From Affinirhizobium lemnae (lineage in GTDB: Bacteria; Pseudomonadota; Alphaproteobacteria; Rhizobiales; Rhizobiaceae), in NCBI RefSeq assembly GCF_022968395.1, contig NZ_JALJQZ010000005.1:1-64000 (forward strand): a stretch of DNA of 64,000 nucleotides. The letters run 5' to 3'. Of this stretch, positions 49,511 through 58,326 are shown piece after piece (position 1 is the stretch's first letter; the number at the start of each line of letters is the position of its first letter). The notes under the pieces are model-generated. The model did no database searches. It worked only from the letters and a program-made list of their open reading frames with translations, and had not been told where the DNA came from. A program made the position numbers and the translations under genes.

Positions 49511-52500
49511 TCAAACCGCAAGTCCCACAGCCAACGTGCCGCCAACCAGTGTTTTCGTCGCAGACATAAGACCCTCGCCCGTGTTTTTCTTAGGGCTCAG
49601 CAGTTGAGCAATGACTGCAGCAATCTGTCTCGCTGGAGTAAGTTCAAGCATGTCAGCGTGGCCAGCGGCAACAGAGTGAATGTGAAGACTACCACTCGTA
49701 TGTTGCTGCCAGATGGCCGGATCATATTTCAAGATCTTATTGAGACCAGGTGAACTCATAGGTAGAGCCTGGAACATATGAATATCGGTCTCGATATGCC
49801 CCGGCTGGAACCCGCTGCTGATTGTGAGATTATGCAGAATTGCATCTCTCATTCGCTCGACGATCTCTGGATTGGTTTTCCTCAATTCCTGCCGGAAAAC
49901 ATCGCCATCCGTTTCCCATTGATGACGGAGGAAATTCTCTAGCGCATCCACCGTCGGATCAGGTCCAAGCGCCATCATGTCGTAACCCAGAAATGCAAGC
50001 GCCTGCTGGACGAGGAAACCGCTTCTTTCTTTCAGATCCAGTTTGCCAGGTACGAACGGATAAGAGTCGAGCATCGCAAGGAACGACACGCTTTCCTCTT
50101 CAAGAGCCAGAATTCTCGTCATTTCATGAGCTACGAGACCGCCCATCGACCAGCCCAACAGTCTGTAGGGCCCCCTGGGCTGAATTGCACGTATCCGTTG
50201 CACATAATGTCTGGCGGTGGTTTCCATTGTCTCGCTCCGCCACGATTCTCCATCAAGATAAACATCGGATTGCAGTGCATAGACCGGCACATCGGGACCA
50301 AGTGCTGCGGAAAGAGATGCAAACTTCCATCCCAGACCCATAGCAGGGTGAATGCAGAACAGTGGAGTTTGTGTGCCACCCTCTCTTATGGCAAGAACTG
50401 GCTCGAACTGGTTTGCGCTACGCTGTCGGCTCATGACTTGAGCAAGCCGCGCAATGGTGAACGAATCCAGCACAGATGCAATTGGAACTTCCGGCAGCTT
50501 GGCTGCTCGCAGAGCGGAAATCAGGATCGCCGCAGTGAGTGAATCGCCCCCTAGATCGAAAAAGTTACTGTGAACTCCCACAGATTCAAGGCCAAGAATC
50601 TCGCACCAAATGGCGGCGATCTGCTTCTCCAGTTCCGTCACAGGAAGCACGATCTCGTCCTGCTTCGTCTGAGGCGGCTCCGGCAAAGCGCGGCGATCGA
50701 TCTTGCCATTCGTATTCAAGGGAAAAGCATCCAGAAAAACGAAATCGGAAGGTATCATGTGGGCAGGCAGAAGGCCCGCAAGTTTATGCTGCAAAACTTT
50801 GGGACTCACTGCGGAACCGGCTTCCGCAACCATGTAGGCTAGTATTCGCACGCGGCCGGTAGAGTCCGGTCGTGCAACGATGACGGCTTCCCGGATACCT
50901 TCACAAGCAGCAAGAACAGCTTCAATCTCACGCAACTCCACACGGAAGCCGCGTATCTTTATCTGATCGTCGTTACGTCCGATGTATTCAAGCACACCAT
51001 CTTCCCGCCATCTGACGAGATCGCCGGTCTTGTAAATCCTGCTGCCATCCCGCCTGAACGGATTTTCCAGGAACCGTTCGGCTGTTAGATCGGGTCGGTG
51101 CAGATAGCCCTTCGCAACTCCTAAACCGCCGATATACAGTTCACCTGGCGTACCAAGCGGCACTGGCTGAAGGCTGCGGTCCAGAACATAAATCTGGGTG
51201 TTCTGGATAGGCCGCCCAATCGGCGTCGTATCCAGATTATCGCCCGACAAAGCCATTGAAGTAGACCAGACCGTTGTCTCAGTCGGCCCGTAAACGTTCA
51301 GGACAGCGTGCCCCATAAGCGCCATTTTGCGCGCCAGATCTGGGGGCAAGGCCTCCCCCCCAACGAGCGAACGAAGACCGTGGAGGCGCCCACCAAACTC
51401 ATGAGCGAGCGAGCGCCAGAGTGACGGCGTTGCTTGCAATACAGATATCTCTTCTCGCTCGATGAGAGCAATCAATCTGGCTGGATCCTTGACGATCTCG
51501 CGGCTGACAATGACGCTTGCGGCGCCTGAAATAAGAGGCAGGAAGAGTTCGAGGGCTGCAATATCGAATGCGACGGTGGTGACAGCGGCAATTTTCTCGC
51601 CCTCCCGCAGCGGCACCAAGCCTTGCATCGCCTGCAAAAAGTTGAGTAGCGAAAGATGGGAAATTTCCACACCCTTCGGTCTGCCGGTCGATCCGGATGT
51701 GAAGATCACATAGGCGGTATCCGTGCCGCTTGGCATGTAGGAAGTGACAGGACCGCGGATCTCAGGTAGCGCTTCATCGAGGAAAAAAGTCGGCCCTTGT
51801 GTGCGCGGCAGATGCGAGGCGGCGGCTCTGGTCGTCATAACCGCAGCAGTCTTTGCATCCTCGAAAATCAAACCAAGGCGATGAGCCGGGTCTTCGGGAT
51901 CGACCGGCAGATACGCAGCACCCGCCTTGTGAACCGAAAGCATTGCAACTAACATTTTGCCTGAGCGCGGAACCGCTACTGCAACCAGATCACCCCGACC
52001 AATACCCGCTTGACGCAGCACTGCGGCCCATTGATCGGAAAGGCAATCCAGTTCGAAATAGCTCAGACTTCTATCATTGAATCGTACTGCAAGCGCATGA
52101 GGCGTGTCGCGCACCTGGTTACGGAAAAGTTCGATCCAGCTTTCACCGCAAACTGGCTTCTCAATTCCGTTCGACATGTGCAGAAGCTGTTGGCGCTCTT
52201 CATCCAGCAAGAGAGATATTTTGCTGATAGGCGCATCCGGCGCCGCCAAAATGGCGTCAAGAACACGCTTGAACCTCACCTCATGTAACAATAACTCATT
52301 GGCATCGTAAAGGCCGGGATTTGCATCAAAATCCACCTCAACATCCTGATCGTTACCTCGATCATAGGCGAATATGGTGAAGTCACTCATCGTGCCGTTC
52401 GACAGGTTGTGAGCGGTAGCCGGATACCCATCGAACCGTAAATCGTAATCGAAAGGTTCTATATTTACGCCAAGTCGGACCACTTGATCATCCTGACTGA

Positions 52501-53503
52501 CCATACCAAGATCGCGTCGCATGTCTTCATAGCGGTAACGCTGATATCGCAGCGCACGCATCATTTGCTGGGAGACCTGCTTGGTCAGCTGCAGCCAGTT
52601 GAGTTCTGGCGTAAAATTGAAACGCAGCGGAACGCCGTTGGCCATCATGATCGGCAATCTGCGCATGGCTGGGCTTGTTCGCGCCGTCACCATTGTCGCC
52701 ATGGTCAATTCCTCGCAATCCGTGGCTCGCGCATAATAGGCAGCAACCAGAGCGATGAGGCATTGCGGCAATGTGCAGCCGATCTCCTTACCTAAAGCAG
52801 AAAGCGCTTGAACTTGCTCGCGCGGAAGGCTGCCCCGATGGCGTAACAGACCGCCAACGACCTGACCCTGACGTTTAGCGAGAGTAACCGGCGAAGAAAC
52901 GCCACTCAGTTGAGATTTCCAATAGGCACGATCCCGCTCGAACTGAACGGATTGCCTGTACTGCGCCTCAACCTCAAGCGCTTCAGTGATCGGACCGAAC
53001 ACACTGGGAGGCAGAGGTTCTCCCCGCTTCAAGGCCGTGTAGATCACAGCGAGACGACGCGCCAGCAAGCCGCCAGCAAAACCGTCCATAGCAACGTGGT
53101 TTGCACGGTGAAACCATATCCAATGGTTCTCACTCAAGCGTAGCAGACTGCTGTTCCATATAGCAGGATCGTCCCCTTTACGTATTTGCGCATTCATCCA
53201 TTGATAAGCGGCCGCGCGGGGATGAGTCTCTGTTGAAAAATCATGTAAAGAGAATTCTTCCTCACGCTCATCCCTTATGCGGATCTTGGGAGCTCCGGCA
53301 ACTTCAACAATTTGAATACGCGTTCCCTCAACCTCTCTTGATAAATGGTCAAGGCTCTGAATAAAAATTTGAGGATCTATGGGGCCGTGAATCTCAATAC
53401 TTTCGGCTATGTCTAAAAGTGTATCCTTAGAAGAGAATTTTCCTTTTAACCAGACGCCTTTCTGTGCTGATGTCAACGCAATATAGTCAGATGAATTGCT
53501 CAC
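49511..53503 (-). CDS. Single-module nonribosomal peptide synthetase (C-A-T-TE), predicted glycine-activating
   Basis: 1330 aa from the GTG at 53503, placed 7 nt after GGAG; the TTG four codons upstream overlaps that site. Condensation domain about 1-430 with NHVAMDG (catalytic His about 136). Adenylation domain about 450-945 with FTSGSTGRPKG, YGPTETT and NGKIDRR. Reading the ten pocket residues gives D-I-L-Q-L-G-V-V-W-K, close to the known glycine code (DILQLGLIWK). Thiolation motif LGGDSL (Ser about 988). Thioesterase about 1040-1310 with GWSMGG (Ser about 1119). The layout is that of EntF/DhbF siderophore synthetases, but no aryl acid, MbtH or PPTase gene is in view. The product is unknown. 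Confidence 0.9.
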   Translation of the reverse strand: MSNSSDYIALTSAQKGVWLKGKFSSKDTLLDIAESIEIHGPIDPQIFIQSLDHLSREVEGTRIQIVEVAGAPKIRIRDEREEEFSLHDFSTETHPRAAAYQWMNAQIRKGDDPAIWNSSLLRLSENHWIWFHRANHVAMDGFAGGLLARRLAVIYTALKRGEPLPPSVFGPITEALEVEAQYRQSVQFERDRAYWKSQLSGVSSPVTLAKRQGQVVGGLLRHRGSLPREQVQALSALGKEIGCTLPQCLIALVAAYYARATDCEELTMATMVTARTSPAMRRLPIMMANGVPLRFNFTPELNWLQLTKQVSQQMMRALRYQRYRYEDMRRDLGMVSQDDQVVRLGVNIEPFDYDLRFDGYPATAHNLSNGTMSDFTIFAYDRGNDQDVEVDFDANPGLYDANELLLHEVRFKRVLDAILAAPDAPISKISLLLDEERQQLLHMSNGIEKPVCGESWIELFRNQVRDTPHALAVRFNDRSLSYFELDCLSDQWAAVLRQAGIGRGDLVAVAVPRSGKMLVAMLSVHKAGAAYLPVDPEDPAHRLGLIFEDAKTAAVMTTRAAASHLPRTQGPTFFLDEALPEIRGPVTSYMPSGTDTAYVIFTSGSTGRPKGVEISHLSLLNFLQAMQGLVPLREGEKIAAVTTVAFDIAALELFLPLISGAASVIVSREIVKDPARLIALIEREEISVLQATPSLWRSLAHEFGGRLHGLRSLVGGEALPPDLARKMALMGHAVLNVYGPTETTVWSTSMALSGDNLDTTPIGRPIQNTQIYVLDRSLQPVPLGTPGELYIGGLGVAKGYLHRPDLTAERFLENPFRRDGSRIYKTGDLVRWREDGVLEYIGRNDDQIKIRGFRVELREIEAVLAACEGIREAVIVARPDSTGRVRILAYMVAEAGSAVSPKVLQHKLAGLLPAHMIPSDFVFLDAFPLNTNGKIDRRALPEPPQTKQDEIVLPVTELEKQIAAIWCEILGLESVGVHSNFFDLGGDSLTAAILISALRAAKLPEVPIASVLDSFTIARLAQVMSRQRSANQFEPVLAIREGGTQTPLFCIHPAMGLGWKFASLSAALGPDVPVYALQSDVYLDGESWRSETMETTARHYVQRIRAIQPRGPYRLLGWSMGGLVAHEMTRILALEEESVSFLAMLDSYPFVPGKLDLKERSGFLVQQALAFLGYDMMALGPDPTVDALENFLRHQWETDGDVFRQELRKTNPEIVERMRDAILHNLTISSGFQPGHIETDIHMFQALPMSSPGLNKILKYDPAIWQQHTSGSLHIHSVAAGHADMLELTPARQIAAVIAQLLSPKKNTGEGLMSATKTLVGGTLAVGLAV

Positions 53504-53515
53504 AATAATCTCCAA

Positions 53516-54074
53516 ATAAATACGATTATATTGCTTTCTAATGTGACAATCCAGTTACATTACTTGCGATCTGAATATTCACGTATAAGGGTGCTTTCAT
53601 TTATATGAAATTTAGGGGGGTTTAGTGAAATTTAAAAAATTGAAACATCACTTCTCGGATTTTAGTGCTAACGCAGATTTACCCACAAGAGCCTAAAATT
53701 GGCTCTGCAGGATGATTAAACGTTAAAGGTGTTCCGCGTCGGAACAAATATCAAAAGTTTTGGCGTCGGAAGTGCTCCTCACGACGAAATTCCCTGCAAA
53801 AATCCTCAACGCCAGAATTTCAGATCGCGATGTTCAGACAGGAATATTTGAAGACTGGGGCTGAAATGACCGCTAGCTGTCAGCAGCACTCATAGATAAG
53901 GACACCGATATACAAGAAGCACGATCAAGTTCGCGCGCTCCATCAAACGGCATTGCAGACAAGGATGGTGGACAACACGTCCAGCGTTGTCCACCATCTC
54001 ACCCCCACGGAAGAGACCTGCCACGGTGCCGGATGCCCCCATCCGAACGATTCTTCACGGAGGTAGCGTAAAAG
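53516..54074. other. AT-rich intergenic region upstream of the NRPS
   Basis: 560 bp. The first 150 bp are AT-rich and probably include the NRPS promoter. GTTCCG-CGT-CGGAAC at 53731-53745 is a small palindrome. A 13-bp perfect hairpin lies at 53964-53998. I see no credible gene. Confidence 0.5.
53964..53998. repeat. Perfect 13-bp hairpin downstream of ompW
   Basis: GATGGTGGACAAC and its exact complement surround a 9-nt loop, 75 bp beyond the ompW stop. There is no T run on either strand, so it is at most a factor-assisted terminator or an mRNA 3'-end stabiliser. Confidence 0.5.
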
Positions 54075-54767
54075 TCAGAACCGATAGGTTACACCGGCGC
54101 CCACCAACCACGGATCAAGCTTGGCCTTGCCCGAGAGGCGGCCGAGTGTGGAATGATTGGCGCTCCAGTCGGTTTCGAGGAAGATCTTCTTCACATCGAA
54201 GTTCACGCCCCAATGTTCATTGAACATGTAGTCGAAACCGACCTGCAAGGCCGCGCCAACATGATCATCCACCTTGAGGTTGCTGAAGCCACCCTTATCG
54301 GATTCGTTATAGAAGAAGGCATAGTTGATACCTGCACCGACATAGGGCTTGAAGGCGCCGAGCTCGGTGAAATGATACTGAAGCGTGAGCGTTGGCGGCA
54401 GAATCCAGGTCTTGCCCACATTCACACCGGCCAGCGTTCCAGCACCGCCGATCTTCGAGCTCGTCGTGCCAAGGATAAGTTCGGCAGCGAGGTTATCCGT
54501 GAAGTAATAGGAAATATCGAGTTCAGGCGTGATCGAATTCGAGTACTGGAGATCCGACCCGGCAACACCGTTGACGGAACCCTTATCGTTGGGGATGACG
54601 CCCAGCGCACGAACGCGAACCTGCCAGGGGCTGTGCGCAGCCGCAACGGCGTCCTGCGCTGCCCGTGCGGGATCCGATACTCTCAAATCCGCCGCCTGCG
54701 CTGCGCCCGAAAGAAGGACCGTAGCCGCACCCATGATGGCGGCAAGGGCTGGTCCATTCCTGATCAT
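54075..54767 (-). CDS. ompW: Outer membrane protein OmpW
   Basis: 230 aa. Signal peptide to about residue 25 (LLSGAAQAAD), then an eight-strand beta-barrel pattern; WQVRVRALGVIP, PELDISYYFTDNLAAELI and the final aromatic VTYRF are family marks. Forms a small hydrophobic channel in the outer membrane. Two FNR/FixK-type boxes lie 70-100 bp upstream, in keeping with anaerobic control of ompW in other bacteria. Confidence 0.92.
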   Translation of the reverse strand: MIRNGPALAAIMGAATVLLSGAAQAADLRVSDPARAAQDAVAAAHSPWQVRVRALGVIPNDKGSVNGVAGSDLQYSNSITPELDISYYFTDNLAAELILGTTSSKIGGAGTLAGVNVGKTWILPPTLTLQYHFTELGAFKPYVGAGINYAFFYNESDKGGFSNLKVDDHVGAALQVGFDYMFNEHWGVNFDVKKIFLETDWSANHSTLGRLSGKAKLDPWLVGAGVTYRF

Positions 54768-54835
54768 GATATTCTCCTTGATGCGCGAGCTTGTCTGTCG
54801 AAGAGAATTTCTAGATCCGGCTGCCCTTGGTGGTA

Positions 54836-54849
54836 TTGATCCCGATCAA
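54836..54849 (-). promoter_or_regulatory. FNR/FixK-type box 1 upstream of ompW
   Basis: TTGATCCCGATCAA is a perfect match to the TTGAT-N4-ATCAA anaerobox and is centred about 75 bp before the ompW ATG. With a leader of roughly 30 nt this would be a class II activator position (inference). Confidence 0.8.
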
Positions 54850-54855
54850 CACCAC

Positions 54856-54869
54856 TTGACCATGATCAA
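54856..54869 (-). promoter_or_regulatory. FNR/FixK-type box 2 upstream of ompW
   Basis: TTGACCATGATCAA matches the anaerobox with one base different. It is centred 20 bp, about two helical turns, from box 1, so two dimers could bind on the same face of DNA. Confidence 0.65.
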
Positions 54870-54933
54870 CCCGGACACCAATTCGCCACATCTCGCACAT
54901 CGATTTTGCAAAAATGCAACAGCACTGACGGGA

Positions 54934-54971
54934 GAAAAAAGAAAACTCCCTCCTGTAGGGACAGGAGAGAG
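54934..54971 (-). terminator. Terminator after the GNAT gene
   Basis: CTCCCTCCTGT and ACAGGAGAGAG arms, with one mismatch, surround AGGG. On the minus strand TTTTCTTTTTTC follows. Confidence 0.75.
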
Positions 54972-54998
54972 CTTTCCTGGAGATAGAGTGAGGCAGAA

Positions 54999-55592
54999 TC
55001 AGGCGGCGCGGCGCAGAGCAGAGGAACGGGAAAGCTTGCGTCCGGATGCCGTCAGCATTCCAGCAGCACCCTCAAGCCAGCCGGCTTTGAGTTCGAGCGC
55101 GAGGAAACGTTCGCGGGCAAAAGGTCCCGGCATCACGAGATGCTGCGTTTTTTCCGCAAAGAAGCCGAAGCGCTCATAATAGGGCGCATCGCCGACCAGC
55201 AGGATTGCACCATGACCGCGGCCTGTGGCCTCAGCAATGGCAGCACGCATCAGTGCTGCGCCGATTCCCTTGCCCTCATGGGCTGGATCGACCGCCAGCG
55301 GACCAAGCAGAAGTGCATCCACAGCAACGCCATCGCGGCCGACGCCGGCTTCCACGTTCCACAGGCGAACAGTGCCGATGACATGGCCTTGGCCGTCACG
55401 GGCAACCAGAGCCAGCCCTTCCGCCGGAACACGACCCCGGCGCAGCTTTTCGGACGACTTCTTGCGACGGCCCGCTCCCATGGCACGGTCCAGCAGAGCC
55501 TCGCGGGCAACCACGTCTGCCGGTGTCTCATCGGCAATGATGTAGGATTTCGGCGCAAGCAGTGCGCGCACAGTGTCAAGAACAGCGGCCAT
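54999..55592 (-). CDS. GNAT-family N-acetyltransferase
   Basis: 197 aa. The acetyl-CoA loop lies in LAVDPAHEGKGIGAALMRAA (about 95-115), preceded by beta strands GTVRLWNV and followed by LLVGDAPYYERFGF. The YhbS/PA4866-like pattern suggests small-molecule or protein acetylation; substrate unknown. A strong terminator follows. Confidence 0.88.
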   Translation of the reverse strand: MAAVLDTVRALLAPKSYIIADETPADVVAREALLDRAMGAGRRKKSSEKLRRGRVPAEGLALVARDGQGHVIGTVRLWNVEAGVGRDGVAVDALLLGPLAVDPAHEGKGIGAALMRAAIAEATGRGHGAILLVGDAPYYERFGFFAEKTQHLVMPGPFARERFLALELKAGWLEGAAGMLTASGRKLSRSSALRRAA

Positions 55593-55648
55593 CTTGGCCT
55601 CCGAAGCTCAAAACCGTTCAAACGGCTCAATCGGGAATGGTGAGATGC

Positions 55649-55671
55649 GGCTCCGGTTCGAGACCGGAGCC
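55649..55671 (-). terminator. Hairpin after the decarboxylase gene
   Basis: A perfect 9-bp inverted repeat (GGCTCCGGT / ACCGGAGCC) with a 5-nt loop starts 7 bp after the stop. There is no T run, so termination is uncertain. Confidence 0.4.
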
Positions 55672-55677
55672 AACAGA

Positions 55678-56811
55678 TCAGATGACGTAAGCCTTCAACG
55701 GATCGAAGCCATTGAAAGCAACCGCCGAATAGGTCGTCGTGTAGGCGCCGGTGCCTTCGATCAGAACCTCATCGCCCACCGTCAGAGAAATCGGCAGCGG
55801 ATACATGTTCTTCTCATACAGCACGTCGGCCGAATCGCAGGTCGGCCCGGCCAGTACGCAAGGCTCCTTGGCATCACCGTCGCGATCCGTGCGGATCGGA
55901 TAGCGGATGGCTTCATCCATGGTTTCTGCCAGACCACCGAACTTGCCGATATCGAGGAAAACCCAGCGATGCTCGTCATTGTCGGACTTCTTGGACACCA
56001 GCACGACTTCAGCCTTGATGACGCCTGCATTGCCCACCATGCCGCGACCGGGCTCGATGATGGTCTTCGGCAGGTTATTGCCGAAGTGCTTGCGCAGCGA
56101 AGCGAAGATGGCCTGACCGTATTCTTCCGCTGACGGAATATCGCGCAGATACTTGGTCGGGAAGCCGCCGCCCATGTTCACCATCTGCAGGAAAATGCCC
56201 TGCTTGGCGAGCTGTGCGAACACGCGCTTGGCATCCGCCAGAGCCGAATCCCAGGCATCGACCTTGGTCATCTGCGAGCCGACATGGAAGGAAACGCCGT
56301 AGGATTCCAGACCCAGCTGATGCGCGTAGACCAGAACATCGACAGCCATCTGCGGCACGCAACCGAACTTGCGCGACAGCGGCCATTCGGCGCCTTCGCC
56401 GTCCGTCAGCACGCGGCAGAACACGCGCGCACCTGGGGCAGCACGGGCAACCTTTTCCACTTCCTCGTGGCTATCGACGGCGAACAGGCCGACGCCCAGC
56501 TCGAAAGCGCGCGCAATATCGCGCTCCTTCTTGATGGTATTGCCGTAGGAGATGCGCTGCGAGGACGCGCCAGCGGCCAGCGCCATCTGGATTTCGGCAA
56601 CCGATGCGCAATCGAAGTTGGAACCCAGCGAAGCCAGCAGCTTCAGGATTTCCGGCTCCGGATTTGCCTTTACAGCGTAATAGATCGCGCTATCCGGCAG
56701 GGCGTGACGAAACGCCTTGTAGTTGCCGCGGACGATATCGAGGTCCACAACCAGGCAAGGGCCTTCCGGACGTCGGGTGCGGAGGAAGTCGAGAATACGT
56801 GCAGTCGTCAT
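55678..56811 (-). CDS. PLP-dependent ornithine/lysine decarboxylase (alanine-racemase fold)
   Basis: 377 aa. The PLP lysine is Lys48 in YYAVKANPEP; the phosphate-binding glycines lie near NMGGGFPTKY, EPGRGMVGNAG is also typical, and the catalytic Cys/Asp are in GPTCDSADVLYE. It makes putrescine (or cadaverine) from ornithine (or lysine). Rhizobial members of this type act on both substrates, so the substrate preference is not set by sequence alone. Preceded by a long structured leader like the speF element, implying polyamine-related post-transcriptional control. Confidence 0.92.
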   Translation of the reverse strand: MTTARILDFLRTRRPEGPCLVVDLDIVRGNYKAFRHALPDSAIYYAVKANPEPEILKLLASLGSNFDCASVAEIQMALAAGASSQRISYGNTIKKERDIARAFELGVGLFAVDSHEEVEKVARAAPGARVFCRVLTDGEGAEWPLSRKFGCVPQMAVDVLVYAHQLGLESYGVSFHVGSQMTKVDAWDSALADAKRVFAQLAKQGIFLQMVNMGGGFPTKYLRDIPSAEEYGQAIFASLRKHFGNNLPKTIIEPGRGMVGNAGVIKAEVVLVSKKSDNDEHRWVFLDIGKFGGLAETMDEAIRYPIRTDRDGDAKEPCVLAGPTCDSADVLYEKNMYPLPISLTVGDEVLIEGTGAYTTTYSAVAFNGFDPLKAYVI

Positions 56812-57180
56812 CGGTCAGATCCCTATAGAGCTTCTCCGGCGAACCGGAGGACAAAGACGCGCCATAAGGTGAACGAGGCCCGGCCGGTGGAAAACCCGGT
56901 GCTTCGATCGCGCCTTATTGCGCAGGGTTTGGATCAACGCCCTGCCAAGAGCATGGATCCGGCTTTGTCTGCCATGGATTGGAGGGGATCATCCCAACCG
57001 CACTTCCGGCAATGATGGTGTGCCTCTTCAGTATTGCAGGCTGATGGAAAGCCTGCAGAGACTAGAAAGGCCCGCACCGTCGTTGCTTCAAGATGTCCTC
57101 GCATTTTCCGGTTGGCCGGAGTAGCGACTGGAGGGGTTAGTTCCAGGTACCTTACCGATTATCCTCACCACTCGAGGGTC
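56812..57180 (-). ncRNA. speF-like structured leader of the decarboxylase mRNA (putative)
   Basis: On the minus strand, just before the decarboxylase ATG, are a UUCG-capped hairpin (CTCCGG-TTCG-CCGGAG, 56834-56849) and the segment CACCGGGTTTTCCACCGGCC (within 56879-56901). Both resemble the alphaproteobacterial speF motif found upstream of ornithine decarboxylase. Another hairpin, GCAGGCT / AGCCTGC, lies at 57036-57056. The 5' limit is a guess. The mechanism of speF RNAs is not settled; control by polyamine level is an inference. Confidence 0.65.
56934..57104 (-). CDS. Putative 56-aa leader ORF inside the decarboxylase leader
   Basis: An ATG-started frame of 56 codons ends about 120 bp before the decarboxylase. 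It reads MRGHLEATTVRAFLVSAGFP and later HHHCRKCGWDDP, with a histidine run and a CxxC. The composition looks protein-like for so short a frame. It spans the 57036-57056 hairpin. There is only a weak ribosome site (CCGGAAA). It could be an upstream ORF that senses polyamines by ribosome stalling, or a coincidence inside a structured RNA. Confidence 0.4.
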   Translation of the reverse strand: MRGHLEATTVRAFLVSAGFPSACNTEEAHHHCRKCGWDDPLQSMADKAGSMLLAGR

Positions 57181-57338
57181 GGCGGACACCCACAGGCACG
57201 TGCGACTTTGGGCAGCACGGTAATATGAATAATCACGGTCATAATCAAGAGGTTTTTTCAACCTCACCGCAAAATTCACATTGCACAACGACGAGTAACG
57301 CTCCACGAAAGAAACTGAATGACAAAAGGGACGAGAGT

Positions 57339-58232
57339 GTGGACACGCTGACGCGCATGCGCGCCTTCATAGATGTCGTCGAAGCGGAGGGCTTCTCTGC
57401 TGCCGCAAGGCGGACGGGTCGCTCGAAAGCCCTGCTTTCCAAGTATGTTCGCGAGTTGGAAGACGATCTGGGAGCCCTGCTTCTGAACCGTACGACACGG
57501 CAGTTTTCACTGACCGAAGCGGGCCACACCTATTATCGTAGCGCCTCCGACATCCTTAAGGAGATCGACAATCTGTCTGATCTCGTACGGGAGGGGAATG
57601 CTGATCTCAAGGGACGCCTGCGCCTTTCCGTGCCCCGTACCTTCGTGGACGCCGATGTGGGCCAGTCGCTGATCGACTTCGCTAAGCATCACCCGGATGT
57701 GTCTCTCGAGATCGTGGCAGAAGACCGATTCGTGGATCTGATCGAGGAAGGTTTTGACCTTGCGATTCGCGTGACCCGGCTGGAAGATTCAGGCATGATC
57801 GCCCGCAAGCTGGCTGATTTCCGCATCTACGCCTGTGCGACGGCCGAGTATCTCGTCCGTCATGGACCGATCAATCATCCGCAGGATCTTTCCGGCAAGC
57901 CGGTGATCATCGACACCAATGCCCGCACGCACAATCACCTGCGTTTCCGCGATCCGCAGGGGGGAACGATCTCGGTGTCTGTCTCCGGCCAAATCGAAGT
58001 CAACAGTCCACAGGCGACGCTTCGCGCCGCGAAGGCAGGAATAGGCATTGCGCTCATTCCTGATTTCATTGCCAAGAATGCCATCGAATCAGGTGAGCTT
58101 GTTGCTGTCCTTGACGATTTCATCTTCCGCGACCGCGGCATCTACGCCGTCTATCCCCATCGCCGCTATCTACCCGCCAAGGTCAGAAGTTTCGTCGATT
58201 TCCTTCACAACTGGTTCCGCAAATCGGCATGA
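57339..58232 (+). CDS. LysR-family transcriptional regulator
   Basis: 297 aa from the GTG at 57339, spaced correctly from AAAAGGGACG; an upstream ATG at 57225 would add an atypical 38-residue leader. N-terminal winged HTH (FIDVVEAEGFSAAARRTGRS, then LNRTTRQFSLTEAG). The C-terminal effector domain has GLKGRL-like and FVDLIEEGFDLAIRVTRLED segments, a CrgA/YhaJ-like pattern. Divergent from the decarboxylase leader. Target and ligand unknown. Confidence 0.88.
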   Translation: MDTLTRMRAFIDVVEAEGFSAAARRTGRSKALLSKYVRELEDDLGALLLNRTTRQFSLTEAGHTYYRSASDILKEIDNLSDLVREGNADLKGRLRLSVPRTFVDADVGQSLIDFAKHHPDVSLEIVAEDRFVDLIEEGFDLAIRVTRLEDSGMIARKLADFRIYACATAEYLVRHGPINHPQDLSGKPVIIDTNARTHNHLRFRDPQGGTISVSVSGQIEVNSPQATLRAAKAGIGIALIPDFIAKNAIESGELVAVLDDFIFRDRGIYAVYPHRRYLPAKVRSFVDFLHNWFRKSA

Positions 58233-58326
58233 GGAAGAGCTGATACTGAAGGTGGATTGACGACAGCCGAAATTCCGTCCCATTTGCGGAAGAGAGCTTT
58301 GCGGCATCAGCAACGTGGATTCGGAA

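Noticed and set aside
53731-53745. LexA/SOS box (GTTC-N7-GAAC)
   Set aside because: Alphaproteobacterial LexA sites are direct repeats (GTTC-N7-GTTC), whereas this is an inverted repeat and no SOS gene is adjacent.
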